DNA of 64,000 nt from Paguma larvata (Eukaryota > Chordata > Mammalia > Carnivora > Viverridae). Of the stretch, positions 1 to 12,099 are shown one piece after another (within the stretch, counting starts at the first letter, position 1; each line of letters opens with the position of its first letter). The DNA lies in the NCBI GenBank assembly GCA_030068075.1, contig JAINVK010001445.1, positions 1,736,001 to 1,800,000 on the forward strand, in the 5' to 3' direction. Under the pieces are notes generated by a model that did no database searches, had not been told where the DNA came from, and saw only the letters and a program-made list of their open reading frames with translations. The position numbers and the translations under genes are program-made.

Positions 1-567
1 CTTGTGCTCCTGCAGAGGAAGGAACAGAGTGAGGTGACCCACTAACCAACTCTCCATGGCTTCTGGAGCGGAGTCCCTTCAGCCCCACTCAGCACTCTGC
101 ACTAGTGCCTCCTATCCTGGACCCTTAGACCAGCTCCCCACCCAACATAAACTTCAATGCTCCACCCCACCCAGCCCAGCCCCTCTTCACTCTTCCTCTT
201 TCCCAGTAAGATCACCCTGCTCCTGACCTTCCAAGATCTTCCTCCCAGTCCCTCATTCCCACCCACTCCTCTCCCCATTGTTCCCTTTCCCTACCTGGCC
301 AGTTCCTCATCCCCATTCACCCTGGTTTCCCCGATTCCCCTTTTTCTTATTTACTTCCTTTCAACTCCATTCTCTACCAGCACCCATTCTCCAAGCCCAA
401 CTCCCACTTATAGGGTCATTCTTAGCACATATACCTCCACCTGGGTCACCATGCTGGTCTGGCAGATGGCCCAGAGAGGCACTGGCATCCCCTCTAACTG
501 CCCTCACTCTCCATGCCTGCCCCCTTCTTGCCTATTCATACACTCTCGCCCTCTCCCATTGTCTTAC

Positions 568-741
568 CTCCAGAATCTGGCTGAACTGGGCCTTGAGCTC
601 AAAGTAGGGGCGGCTCTTGCCAATGGCCCGCCGGAGAGTCTTCTGCAGGGCCTGGACTCGAGCTTCAGCCTGCTGGCACAGCCGAGTCACCCGCTGATGC
701 TCCCGCTCACCACGAAGCCGCTCCTCCTCTGCCTCATTCAC
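568..741 (-). CDS. SH3BP5L: SH3BP5L coding exon 5 (residues 180-237)
   Basis: 174 nt between acceptor CTGGGCCAG and donor GTAAGACA. It encodes [14 protein letters not shown] to [12 protein letters not shown]. The following exon (EHKAKVTELEQQ in human) is outside the window. Confidence 0.95.
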
Positions 742-3700
742 CTGGCCCAGGTGGGGCAGAGGACATACATCACTGACATAGGACCCATGCTTTTGTCTCT
801 CAAGACACAACCATGCTTCAGGAGCTGACATCTGCTGCTAGAGACTAAATGTTTGTATCTCTCCTCCCTCCCAAAAAAATTCATGTTGAAATCCTAACCC
901 CTAAGGTGATGGTATTGGATGTGATTAGGTTATGTAGGTGGGAGCACTAAAAAAAATAAATGGGACTAGTGTCCTCACAAAAGAGTTCCTAGAGAGCTCC
1001 CACTCACTCCTTCCACCTTGCGAGGTCATAGTGAAAAGACCACCAGCTGTCTAGGAACCAGGAAGCAGGCCTTCGCCCAGCACCAAATCTGCTTGCACCT
1101 GATCTTGGACTTCCTAGCCTGCAGAACTGTGGGAAATAAACTTGCTTAAGCCACCCAGTCTATGTTATTTTGTTGTAACAGCCCCAGTGGACTGGAGCTG
1201 ATGCCAGGGATTCTCTCACTCTCCAGTCCTCTGGGAGTAGCTTTGAAATGATACATTAATTACACTTCAAAAATCACAGTACACTAGCCGAGCCCAAAAG
1301 GAAGAAAAGGAGAACATTTTGAAAACAGAAGTGACAGGTCACAGCTAAATGTAACAAAATGTGACTGCTGAATCTTGAGAATCCAAGGGGTGCATCATCT
1401 GGGGGTCAGTCCCACATCTGGATGCAAAGGTTCAAGAGGAGCCCAGAGAGACATTCCCAAGTCAGAAGGAAATGTAAATGGGAAGCACCTGAGGCCAAAC
1501 AGGGCGGAGAGGAAGGAAGAGGTTTTGCCTGAAACATAATCAAAGCTGAGAGAAGGCTGGAGTGGAGAAGGAGAAAGAGGGTGGGATGAAAGCAAAGGAA
1601 GTACCAGAACCTGAGGAGACCTGGCTCACCTTGCAGGTGGCATGGTTGAGCATTTCCTGCCATGTGGGGTCCAGCCGGTTCTTGTCAGCCATAACACCCT
1701 GCTCAGCCACGAACACCATCTCCCGGGCAGCATTGTGCATGCTCACGGCCCGTTCGTACCGCAGCGCTGCCTTCTGTGTCTCTTGCTGGGCCTGGAAGAC
1801 AGAGCCATCAGGATGGAGAGCCCCAAGGGAGACCCATCCTGGATGAGGACAAGAGGAGGAAGGAGGCCGGGTGCAATATCAGCTTCACTTCCCAAACTGC
1901 ACTGAGGATAAATGCCAAAAAAGCAACATTCTATAAACACTATCTTGTAAGGACATGGCTCAACAGAAATAAATATAGAAATAAAGATTGGATGGGGCGC
2001 CTGGGTGGCTCAGTTGGTTAAACGTCCAACTTGGGCTCAGGTCATGATCTCACAGTTCATGGGTTCGAGCCCCACTTAGGCTCTGCACTGACAGCTCAGG
2101 CTGCTGCAGGTTCTGTGTCTTCCTCTCCGTCTCTGCCCCTCTCCCACTTGTGCAATCTCTCAAAAATGAAAAAATAAACTTAAAAAAAACAACTAGAAAA
2201 TGATACTGCCACTGCAGGGTGAGCGTGTGAAACTCAGCACTTGAAAAGGCTACTGGCCTGTGCCCTAGGAGAATGAAGAAAGATCCGCCCTAGTTTAGTT
2301 TGAAGGTGGGGAGCGACACGGACCAAGTCTCACAGAGAGCACACTCCTGAGACCATCACCTCCAGTCCAGCATGTAAGCTGAAGGAAATAATAAGACACG
2401 TGCTCTGAGATACTCCTTTACAGCCATGCTTACTGGAAACAAACCTAAGTTTTCAGTTACAGGCAACTGATTAAATGAATAATAGAATAGTAACAATAAT
2501 AATATAAGGAAATGTTAAGCAGCTCTTAAAAACAACAGCATGGATGTATATTTATTGACATTGAAACATGTAAATAAGCAAAATAAAAGAGTAAAAATAG
2601 CACATATCATATAATGCCATTTTGGCAGGATATATACACGCACCCAAAAATTAAGAGGTTATCTGCATTGCATTAATCACGTTTTATTTTCTGTATTTTA
2701 TGATGCTTTCACATCCTGGGGCTCTCCTAGGGCTAGTTAATTCCTAGAGATACTAAACTCCTCGATGAGCACACTTTTCAAATGCAAACCGACCAATCCA
2801 AAGCCCACCACCTCCTTTATCTCTTACACACCAATTATTTCCCCTACCCTACATTAACCCAGGGCCAGGTACCAAAATATAAAAACCACCCCTATAGCCC
2901 AGAGCCCACAGTTATTCAAGCTATCTAACTCTAAATTCGATCAAAGTTGCCTACCCTGCCTCACCCATTCCTTCCCATTATAACTGCAATAAAGGCTCTG
3001 AGCCAAGCTTTCCTGTCATGTCTGCTGCCTCCTGACCCACCCAGGCACTTCCCCAGGTGGCCCTACATGGTGTGGCATGCCCTTTCTTCTTGGAAACTTT
3101 AAGTAATAAACGCACCTTTCACGGCAGCTGTCTCTGTGTCTTTCATCTTACCATACTTAACTAAAATAAATCCTAGGTGTGAGAAATGTGAAACGGGCAC
3201 ATGGTAGGATTTGGAGTGATTTTGGTGTTCTCCTTTTATAGTTACAGTTACATTACAGTCTTCCAATAGTGAACCCACACTATTTGTGTAAAAAAAAAGG
3301 GGAGAAGGAAACGGGTAAAGGAATGGAGAGGTGAGCCAAGAAAAGAGAGACATGAACCAAAGGGAAGGGAAGTACGAGAAACCAGAAAGTGTTCTGTGTG
3401 ACTAGAAGAATCCAAGGCCAGGCTCTGCATGCGACCCCCTGGAATGCGTATCAGCCAGCCATACCTCCTTAGCAAGTCGCCGAGCCTCATAGTACGGTCG
3501 CGCCTTCTCGATGCAGCTCCCCAGGTGAGAGCCCTGAGTGTTGAGCTTTCTTGCTGACTCCTGCAGGATCCTCCGGTAGGTGGTCCTGGCCTCCTGGTAA
3601 AGGGACAGGGACATAGGCAGTAGGAAGGTACATGTGCGGGTCCCAGCTCCTCTTGTTTTTCATACATGCCCCTTCCCCTGCCACTGTATTGAACAGGTAG

Positions 3701-6700
3701 AAAAGAAGACCTCTCCAGAGAACAGCCCACTGGTGTGTGGAAAAGGATCAACACTCACATCCAGCTGCAGCTCCACCTGGTTGATCTCCTCACTGGCCTG
3801 GTTCAGATGCTCTAGCTCCTCCTGCCACAGAGAGGGGCAAAGAGTTAGAGCAGCAGGAAAAAGTGTGCACACCACGTGGGGTGGAAGGGAAAGCCCACCT
3901 GACTAAGGAAGGGAAGTTTTGGAGGAGAAGGGCACTGTTGAGTGCCTCTGTGCAGGAGACCTAACATGCAGTCTCCTGTAATCCTCACAACTCCACCTTT
4001 GCATCAGACAGTAAAACCCCCAGTTTAAAGATAAGGAAATCACCATTCGAAAAATAGAACACGCACATGCACACAGCAAAGTGGCAGCAAACCTGCCCTC
4101 TCTTCGTCAGAACGTGCCACCTTCTCTCCACACTCCAGCCAAGAGAAGTTTCCTCGGAGCTAACAGTCTCTATTCCTGAGAGAGGAACACTAGGCTACTC
4201 ACTCATCACACATTTACTACACACTTATCACAGCTCAGCACCAGGACACCTTAGAATTCGAAAACAGAGAGGCAGCAGCTCCCAATTCAGTAAGAAAAAG
4301 GCCATCAGTAGTGCAAGGAACTGTAAGAGGTACCCTGGTGGGGGTAGCAGGATCACCTATAAGGGCAGGGAAGACTAGGCAGGTCGCCCTGAGGACTTGC
4401 TCCTAGGCTAGGTCTTGACATACACAGAAAAGCACCAATGACAAGCAGGTGCCCAGGGCGGGCAGCTTGTCAGGTAAGACGACGGCAAGGCTGGGGTCCA
4501 GGAGAAAGGATACCACAACTTTTCCCAATGGCAGGGGGAGCCTCTCAGAGCCTGGCGCCATCCGGTCTGTGGTTTAGGAAGGTGGGTCTGAGGGGCATCT
4601 GGGTGGCTCAGTCAGTTAGGCGTCCAACTTCGGCTTAGGTCATGATCTCGAGGTTGGCGAGTTTGGGCCCCATGTTGGGCTCTGGGTTGATGGCTCAGAG
4701 CCTGGAGTCTGCTTCAGATTCTGTGTCTACCTCCCCTGCTCATGCTGTGTGTGTGTGTGTGTGTGTCTCTCTCTCTCAAAAATAAAATGAAAAATAAACA
4801 TTAAAAAAAAAAAAAAAGAATGAAAGTGGGTCTGAGCAGTATGTGGAAAGTTTACAGTGGCCAGGGAGACAAAAGTGGAGGCTGTCTGCAGTATTCCAGG
4901 TGGGAGAGGACAGGGCAGATCCCAGAGAAATCCAGGACACAGAATCATGAGGGTCTGGTAGACAATTAAGGTAAAGATTAGGGAAGATCTCATGGTTCAA
5001 GAGAGCTCTAGGCCTGCTTGGGCAGTTAGCTGACAGACACCCCAGGTCCTCACACAACAGATTCTGTGGCAGTGAGGGAGAACCTTGGGAACAAGTCACC
5101 AGATATGCTGGCTTAAGGATCTCACTGGCCCCAAGGCTAGAGAAAGAAGCAACAGAACCACTTGGGCTTTTCACTGACATGGCAGAGAGTAGGGAGAGGT
5201 GCTGGCCTCAAGTCTGCTCCCTGTCCTTTCTCAGTCAAGTTCCTGGAGCCCAGCAAACCAAGGACACTCCTGAGGAAGATGAATGCCCAGTGAAATGCCT
5301 GACACTCAGCTATGAGATCCTCTCCCAGGAGCCCTGCATCCCCTGGACACGATAGTGGAACCCAGGCTGCTGCCCAGGACCCAGACATAACCTGCACTTG
5401 GCAGTGAGCAATGCTGCCATCACTAGCTCCCACACACCTCATTTGGTCCAACCCAGTATATGGTCCTCTTTTACTCTTTTTATTTCTATGCCTGTCCTCA
5501 AGCCCTGAAAGATTTGAGCCAGCAAGTAAGAATCCAGGAAACCAATTTATATGCCCAAACTACAGTGAAAGGAAGAAATATATAATAGAACCAGGAACAA
5601 GGATATGAAAATACACATACCTACAACAATGCAGACACTGCCTCAAAGGAGGCCATCAATTTAGCTCTAAGCTTTACAGAGAACTGTCCGACACAATTTG
5701 TGAGCCTGACATAGAATTTTTAGCTTTCTGGCAGCCACGTTTTAAAAAAAAATGCAAAAGAGGGGCACCTGGATGGCTCAGTTGGTTAAGCGCCCAACTC
5801 TTCATTTCAGCTCAGGTCATGATCTCACGGTTCATGAACTCAAGCCCCGCATCCAGCTCTGTGCTGACAGTGCGGAGCCTGCTTAGGAGTCTCTGTTTCC
5901 CTCTCTCTGCCCCTCCCTCTCTCTCTAAGATGAATAAATAAACTTAAAAAAAAATACAAAAGCAAACAGATTAAATTATAACAATACATTCCATTTAACC
6001 CAATATATCCAAAATAGTATAATTTTAACATGTTTTCAACATAAATTATAAAATGCTTTTACATTCTTTTTAATCTATGCCCTTGAAATCCTTGTGCGTT
6101 TGACCCTTAGGGTACATCTCAACTTGGCCAGCAGCATGTGGCTCCCACATTGGACACTGCGGGTCTAGATGTTGGTGCACATAAGCGACCTGATTACTCA
6201 CACAACCCAGTGTCCATTAGGTCACAATAAAACACTGTGGAACCATAAGCAGCTGACATGGCTCACAGGAGCCCAGAAGAGGCCTGGGGACAGAGCCAGC
6301 ACCACCTGACACACAGAGCTCAGGGTTTCACAGTGCCTTCCTAACAAGGAAGTAGACAGGATCACCCCAAAGGCCCTCACAAAAGGCAATTCCTGTTAAG
6401 GTGAGAGGCAACCTCTCCCACTGTGAGCCTAGTTTCCACTAGCTTGCGTAGGCCCACAGCAGGTTTCAGACTATCTGGGAGAGGAGGTGACAGTACTTTT
6501 GCAGCTCCCGCCAGAATATTCTCTTTCTCAAGTCGTTCAAATTGCTAATGAGAAACAATGGATACCGCCTTACAATGGCTAACATTAACAACTCAGACAA
6601 CAACAGATGTTAGCGAGGATGCGGAGAAAGAGGATCTCTTTTGCACTGCTGATGGGAATGCAAACTGGTGCTGCCACTCTGGAAAACAGTATAGAGATTC

Positions 6701-9700
6701 CTCAAAAAATTAAAAATAGAACTACCCTATGACCCAGCAAGTGCACTACTAGGTATTTATCCAAGGGATACAGGTGTGCTGTTTAGAAGGGGCACGTGCA
6801 CCCCAATGTTCATAGCTGCACTATCAACAACAGCCAAAGTATGGAAAGAGCCCAAATGTCCATCAATGGATGAATGGATAAAGAACATGTGATGTGGTAT
6901 ATATATACACAACGAAGTATTACTCAGCAATCAAAAAGGATGAATTTCTGCCATTTGCAAGTACGTGGATGGAACTAAGTATTATGCTGAGCGAAATTAA
7001 TCAGAGAAAGACAAGTATCATATGACTTCACTCATATGTGAACTTTAAGATATAAAACAGATGAACATAAGGGAAGGGAAGCAAAAATAATATAAAAACA
7101 GGGAGGGGGACAAAACCTAAGAGACTCTTAAATACGGAGATCAAACAGAGGGTTACTGGAGGGGTTGTGGGAGGGGGGATGGGCTAAAGGAACCTACGCC
7201 TGAAATCACTGTTGCACTATATGCTAACTAACTTGGATATAAATTTAAAAAAATAAATTAAATAATAATAATAACAAAATAAAGAAGCTACATTTTTTTG
7301 CAAAAAAAAAAGAAAGAAAGAAAGAAAGAAAGAATGTTGTGTGGAATTAGAGGCAAAATTGAAACTGGATCAGAAAACTAACCTTGGATCTGGCTTTCCT
7401 GCTACTGTGACCACCATCCTAGGGCTAAGGACATCCTCAGATGGATGCCTCAGAGAAGATAGGAGTACCATCACCTAGAAAACCACAGTCTTGGTGGGAA
7501 AACGATATGCCTCAGGATGCAATACACTGATTCTGGAGAAGAGAAGGAGATGGGTAAAGACCAGCCTGCAACATTCTCACCGGCACACTAAGGTCCAAGA
7601 CTGGATCCCGCTCAGTTCCACGGCCCAATGTGCTCCCAGATCATCAAGATCAACAAGATCATCACAGGAATGAATGCCTCTACATAAGTCATCCCCATTG
7701 GAAAAAGGATGTGATGGTCTCTCACTGTTGGCAAATGGCAGGAGTGGGCACATCCTTCTATAAGGGAACTTGCATCTACACAGCATTTCCAGCAATTAAA
7801 AATGTCTTTTGATGATGAGGTCTGCCCCTCAGTCACAAAGCTCTTTCTAACAGGACAAGGAGACTGGAGAACAGAATAGGCTAGATGGTAAGTGAGCAAA
7901 GGGGTGAGGGAGGTGGGGGGGACAAGTAGGCTAAGGCAGACCCAGGGTAAGGCTGAGAGGGAAGCCAATGAGCACTCAGGGCTCTGTTTTGGGAAGTTGG
8001 CAACACATTACATGTGACCTGCTCCACCAGGGACTCCTGGCACCCGGCTGAAATGGAAATTTGAATAGGATGAAGTCTGAGTCAGCAGGCTCATCTATCA
8101 GAGAGCCCGCAGCCAGCAGGGAGGGTGACCTTCCCCAGGCACAGCAGGAACATTCCCAGGATGCCAGGCCACTGAGTCAAAGGCATGGGTGCTCAGTCTA
8201 CAGATGTGCCTGCTCACCTTTTACAGGCTACTAAAACACACAAGCTCATGGTGACGTAGGGCCAGGGTGATGCATGGCTCAAGGACTGAGAAGTAAGGGG
8301 AATAGGACTATCCTGTGAGAGCTAAACCGATACTTCAGACGAGGATGAAGAGGTTGCAAAGTCACCCTGAAGAGTCTAAGGAGGAGGTGAGTGACTGTAT
8401 CCACTCACCTGAAGATGAATGTACCCACCATCACAAAGGGAATTGAGAAAGTCACAAGGGAGGAGACATAGGCCCACCCGAGCATCATCCTCCTTCACTC
8501 CTTCGCTCCACTGGGACCCTGTCTCAGAAAGTTGGGGACCAGTCAGAAGGCCTGAGAGAACTACGCTGAGCTAAAGACATGGAGACTAAGCCAGTGGCCT
8601 TCCCTGGGGGACAGCACACTCCAGGTCGGCCCAGAGCTGATCTCCAGTTGACTTGCCTCCAAATTCCAGAGGTGTCCCACCAGACAATGGGGACGTGAAC
8701 TACCTGCCAAGAAGCCCCATTTCCCATATCAGTAAGAGCCTTGCCCTAAGGGCAACCATTTCTGGGAGTCCCAGAAAATACCTGAACAGAGTCCCTTGCC
8801 CTTGGGATATCCCTGACTCAGTGGGCATGTGTAGACTGCATGTTAAAACCATTTCTCACCCTCAACGAGACCAGAATTCACATGTGTAGGCATGGCTCAG
8901 GAACAGGTACTTTTATTTTATATTTTATTTTATTTTATTTTTATTTTGAGAGAGAGAGAGAGAGCACACACACATGCACAAACAGAAAGAGAGAGGGGCA
9001 GAAAGAGAGAGAAAAAATCTGAAACAGGCTCACAGGATGGAGCCTGATGCGGGGTTCAATCCCATGATCTTGGAATCAAGACCTGAAGCAAAATCAAGAG
9101 TTAGACGCTCAACAGACTGAGCCACTCGGGTGCCCCAGGAACAGGTGTTTTTAAAACTTACTGATGGATTATGACAGATCTGTTGCCAGAGACCCACAGA
9201 ATGTACTGAGAATCCATTTAAAGCACTGAAAAAGAGTTACCAGGATAACATGGTCTTGCGCACTGTCAACAATAAGAGGGACCTCAAAAGACACACGGCA
9301 ATTTCTTCCTTATCTAGAGGGGACCAAATCCAGGAGGGTTGAATGCTACCAGCTTCCTCTCTGAAGGGTGCCCCTCATATCAGGCTTCCACACGGCAAGA
9401 AGATGCAGAATCCCTGCTAAGGGCAGAGTACTGGCCCAGTCATGAGTGTGCCATCAAAGGGGGAGGCCTCTAAAGCAAGGCCTTTCCTCCCTACATAACC
9501 CACACCATTCCATAATGTGCCTCCCAGTTTAGCAAGAGAGATTATGATCTGCCTGTCCCTCTCGCTCCAATTAAGAACACTACAGCTCCCTGGATTTAAG
9601 GCAAATCTAGGCCTGCTCGATATTCTTCAACCCTCACAGAGCTCATCTAATAGCACTATGATGATGAAAATGTTCTACTTCTGCAATACCAACAGCAGTT

Positions 9701-11516
9701 GGGGAAATGCATTTTTAATTTTTATTTAATTTTAATTGATTTTACTTAAGTAGCCACGTGTGGCTAATAGCTACTTTAGTAAACAGCACAACATGAGAGT
9801 GACTCTTCATACTACCGCCTTTGCCTGTGTGGGTGCTGGAAAAATACACAGGAGCAGGAGACTGAGCAAAGAAACCACAGTAGATTCTCCCAAGAGCAGA
9901 GCAAGAAATGTTGGGAGGAGTGTATGAAGCACACCAATGGCCCTCCTCCCAACAGAACAGATAGGGGTCTCTTTCCCAAAGTACTACCTGCAAACTTCCA
10001 CCATGAAATAAGCAAGAGTTGTAACAGCAAAGAATCATAGGAGTACGTCAGAGTAGAGCAAGCAGTTGTGCAAGTCAATATGAAGTTAATGAGGCTTAGA
10101 GATTACATAATTCGCATGAAAATCACAAATCATGAGGCTAGAGGTTGCTTCAGTCTCAGGCCAATGTGTTTTTCACTATAACTTGTTTCCTCAGTAGATG
10201 ACAAATCTGTAGAATTAGCAGAAGAAACTGAGCTGTTTTCAATGCAACACCCATGAGATGGGGCAGAAATAAATTACTCACTCATGCCAGTAAATGAATG
10301 GCTCACTAGTCTCCCATTTAAGCATGGACTCAGTTCCTCTGTCCAACATCCAGGGAACCCCTACCAAGAGAGTAGGAAGGAAGCGAGGGCCAGATTTGAC
10401 TTCTTCTTGACTCACTGAAGGAATCTAATAAAGGTTTGTTGACAAAGAAGCCCAGGAATTCAAGCCCTGCTCACGTACAGAGGTGTGAGTCACCTCCACA
10501 ACAGAATCTTGGAGATGCTACCAGACCTTATGCCAGACTGAGCCCCAAACACACAAGAACTTCTTGCTCTCACCTACCCAAGCAGCTTTCCCAGGAAACC
10601 CTTCCCAGCCAATGCATGGAAACACTACCATCCCACCTCTGCCGACCATGCGTCTCCTCGGCGTGGTCTCTGTCCTCCTCGCCCACTGCTCCTTCACAAA
10701 GATCTGCCCATCCTACCAACTACTAGCCTGTAAACACGCCACGGCAATAAATCGGCTTTTCCATTCATCTGGTATAACCAGCACCCTCAGAACTTGGAAT
10801 CTGTATTATTAAGGACGGACCATGGCTGATACAATTCCATAAACACATCAGATTTCCTTATAGGCCTCCATCTGTTGAAGCGTTATAAGACACGAAATGT
10901 CTCACCCTTTACAGATGTGAACATCCCTGGGAGACACTGATGAGAAGATGAGAGAAGAGAAGATTCAAAAGTGCCTTCCACTCATAGGTTATCTCCGGGC
11001 CAACAGCCCCTTTACTTATTTGGAAAGGAGAATAGTTTTACTCTCCACTGACAGAAATGACGCCCTGCATCTGAGGCCAATTTGTTGCTTCCCTTTGTCA
11101 GTTAAGCAGCACACCCCAGGCACTCAGGCCAGGCCTTTCTCTGCACTCGCCCCACACACAGCTCTTTTAACACTTGTCACACTATCCTGCAACGATTTGC
11201 TGACAAACTTGTTTTCCTTTCCGGACCCAGCGCGTTGGAGAGAGAATAAGTCTAATCCCTCATTTATCACACAGCTCTTGAGGAAAACTGGAATCTGGGC
11301 TCCCTGTCTCTCCCTTCCCTTTAGTTTTCTCACCTGTATTCGAGGATCCAGTTCTTCCTCCTCTCTTGGAGACAATTTGGTCTCACTGCTGTTGCTTCCT
11401 CCTCTTCCCGGCTCCTCTGCGACTGGGCTCCGAGGGACTTCATCCTCTACAACCTCAGACCAAAGTTCCCCCTGCGGGGTCTCCCGCCCCCCTGGTACCT
11501 GCCTGAATTCAGCCAT
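568..11516 (-). CDS. SH3BP5L: SH3BP5L, SH3-binding domain protein 5-like (5' part, residues 1-237)
   Basis: Five exons on the minus strand, 11334-11516, 3759-3821, 3465-3593, 1630-1791 and 568-741, each flanked by AG/GT and all in phase 0, join to an open frame of 237 codons. The encoded sequence follows human SH3BP5L almost residue for residue as I remember it (393 aa). The start is the ATG at 11514-11516, which has G at +4 and opens [10 protein letters not shown]. Residues 1-61 are an acidic, disordered leader; residues from about 62 form the long heptad-rich coiled-coil typical of the family ([14 protein letters not shown] onward). From family knowledge, SH3BP5 and SH3BP5L are coiled-coil guanine-nucleotide exchange factors for RAB11 in endosomal recycling. 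The rest of the coiled-coil and the Ser/Gly-rich tail must lie before position 1, so the gene is cut by the window edge and not broken. Confidence 0.96.
840..1205 (+). repeat. MaLR-type LTR (MLT1/MST-like)
   Basis: Sequence with CATGTTGAAATCCTAACCCC, GGTGATGGTATTGGA, CTCCTTCCACCTTG, GAACTGTGGGAAATAAAC and AAGCCACCCAGTCTATG in order, the layout of mammalian MaLR LTRs, ending near GCAGCCCC-like sequence. It lies in the SH3BP5L intron, opposite to the gene. Confidence 0.7.
1630..1791 (-). CDS. SH3BP5L: SH3BP5L coding exon 4 (residues 126-179)
   Basis: 162 nt between acceptor TCTTCCAG and donor GTGAGCCA. It encodes [16 protein letters not shown] to NHATCK, including the conserved segment [16 protein letters not shown]. 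Confidence 0.95.
1994..2190 (+). mobile_element. Carnivore tRNA-Lys SINE
   Basis: GGGGCGCCTGGGTGGCTCAG head with polymerase III A/B-box region, CT-rich core and A-rich tail. SH3BP5L intron upstream of coding exon 4. Confidence 0.9.
2430..2700 (+). repeat. Degraded L1 3'-end-like fragment
   Basis: AT-rich segment with GTTAAGCAGCTCTTAAAAA, ACATTGAAACATGTAA and ATAATGCCATTTT, resembling old L1 3' ends. Weakly supported. Confidence 0.35.
2700..3120 (+). repeat. Probable ERV1-type LTR
   Basis: Contains, in order, CCAATCC, a TATA-like AAAATATAAAAAC near 2873, a GCAATAAAGGCTCTGAG poly(A)-signal block near 2987 and a CT-rich end (GTCTGCTGCCTCCTGACC). This is a typical U3-R-U5 layout. Ends are not defined and the family is not identified. 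Confidence 0.5.
3465..3593 (-). CDS. SH3BP5L: SH3BP5L coding exon 3 (residues 83-125)
   Basis: 129 nt between acceptor TTTACCAG and donor GTATGGCT. It encodes [14 protein letters not shown] to [10 protein letters not shown], part of the conserved coiled-coil of the RAB11 exchange domain. Confidence 0.95.
3759..3821 (-). CDS. SH3BP5L: SH3BP5L coding exon 2 (residues 62-82)
   Basis: 63 nt between acceptor CTGTGGCAG and donor GTGAGTGT. It encodes the 21 residues from EELEHLNQ to VELQLD, the start of the coiled-coil. It follows a 7.5-kb intron and is only 165 nt from the next exon. Confidence 0.95.
3920..4050 (+). repeat. MIR SINE fragment
   Basis: GAGTGCCTCTGTGC, GTAATCCTCACAACTCC and TTTAAAGATAAGGAAA follow the order of the MIR core. 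Diverged. Confidence 0.5.
4592..4817 (+). mobile_element. Carnivore tRNA-Lys SINE with target-site duplication
   Basis: Full SINE with CT-rich block, (GT)n near 4747-4766 and poly(A). The 10-bp direct repeat GTGGGTCTGA at 4582-4591 and 4826-4835 is the target-site duplication. Confidence 0.95.
5685..6170 (+). repeat. hAT-Charlie non-autonomous element (MER33-like), split by a SINE
   Basis: Outer parts 5685-5761 (CTGTCCGACACAATTTGTGA) and 5955-6170 (ATTTAACCCAATATATCC, CATCTCAACTTGGCC, TTGGACACTGCGG) are the two sides of a MER33-type element. The SINE at 5762 sits in between. Confidence 0.65.
5762..5954 (+). mobile_element. Carnivore tRNA-Lys SINE inside a hAT relic
   Basis: GGGGCACCTGGATGGCTCAG to CTTAAAAAAAAA. 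Near repeat AATGCAAAAG / AATACAAAAG flanks it. Confidence 0.9.
6538..7320 (+). mobile_element. L1 LINE 3' end (sense)
   Basis: Carries the L1 ORF2 end and 3' UTR signature: GATGCGGAGAAAGAGG, GATGGGAATGCAAACTGGTG, CCTATGACCCAGCAAG, GTCCATCAATGGATGAATGG and TATTACTCAGC. It ends in A-rich sequence with a (GAAA)n run at 7303-7334. 5'-truncated, non-coding. Confidence 0.9.
8911..9136 (-). mobile_element. Carnivore tRNA-Lys SINE
   Basis: Reverse orientation: T-rich (TTTTA)n start, GAGAGAGAGA core, ending CTGAGCCACTCGGGTGCCCC. CAGGAACAGGT is duplicated on both sides (8899- and 9137-). Confidence 0.92.
9640..9790 (+). repeat. hAT-Charlie-like relic
   Basis: TAGCCACGTGTGGCTAATAGC and an AATTTTTATTTAATTTTAAT run typical of Charlie-type non-autonomous elements. 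Short and diverged. Confidence 0.35.
11334..11516 (-). CDS. SH3BP5L: SH3BP5L first coding exon (residues 1-61)
   Basis: 183 nt, exactly 61 codons, ending in CAG followed by donor GTGAGAAA. It encodes the acidic leader ending in [13 protein letters not shown]. The upstream ATG at 11628-11630 in the same frame is not used in my model, because the family's N-terminus begins at MAE. Confidence 0.95.
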
Positions 11517-12099
11517 GCTAATGGGGAAAGGGCACAGCCCTATGCACAATAGAGGACTGACATGCTGGGACCAGGGCCCCAGCTTGGGGCTTCCCGGGCT
11601 CCAGGTAACAAGAAGGGTTTCTCTTCTCAAAGAGTGTAAAAAGGGACAGGAATGACCTCACACTGGGTTAGAGGCCAAGATTCAGGTTGTCAGCGGGGTT
11701 CCTAGAACTACAGCCTTGTCGGTGCAAAAGTTCTTCCGTCCTCGTCACGGGGAGTCCGCCAGAAGAAACCCGGAGCAACCGCTCCGAGGCAGGGGGCAAA
11801 GGGGGTTTGGATCCTGGGCCGAGGCCTTCGAGGAGTAGCACCATTCGGGAGGGCGGAGGCAGGCGCCTCCAGGCTGTGGTGGCAATTGGAGAGAGAAGGC
11901 TGGGCCCGAACCGAGGCTGCGGGATGATAGTCTCTGGGAGCTGCAAGGGAAACAAAGGCCAAGTACTTGGGCAGCATCAGGACACAGGCCACCAGCCCCT
12001 TCCAATCCCTCAGCTTCCCAAGAACTTCACTCTCGTCCTTTCACACCCCGCTATTTTGACCAGCCCCCACCTCGAGTACTTTCCTCAGCCCTCAAGGAT

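Larger units (their letters stand above)
3822..11333. other. SH3BP5L first intron after the start codon, repeat-bearing
   Basis: This 7.5-kb intron contains SINEs at 4592, 5762 and 8911, an interrupted MER33-like hAT element, an L1 3' end at 6.54-7.32 kb and a MIR. Between repeats (about 7340-8900 and 9140-11330) I see no conserved coding exon; reading frames there are short and unrelated to anything I recognise. Confidence 0.6.

Noticed and set aside
157..828. Plus-strand frame of 223 codons
   Set aside because: It is the antisense shadow of SH3BP5L coding exon 5 (568-741) extended by Pro/Ser-rich intron sequence; no homology.
10948..11655. Plus-strand frame of 235 codons
   Set aside because: Antisense to SH3BP5L first coding exon; composition is low complexity and no domain is seen.
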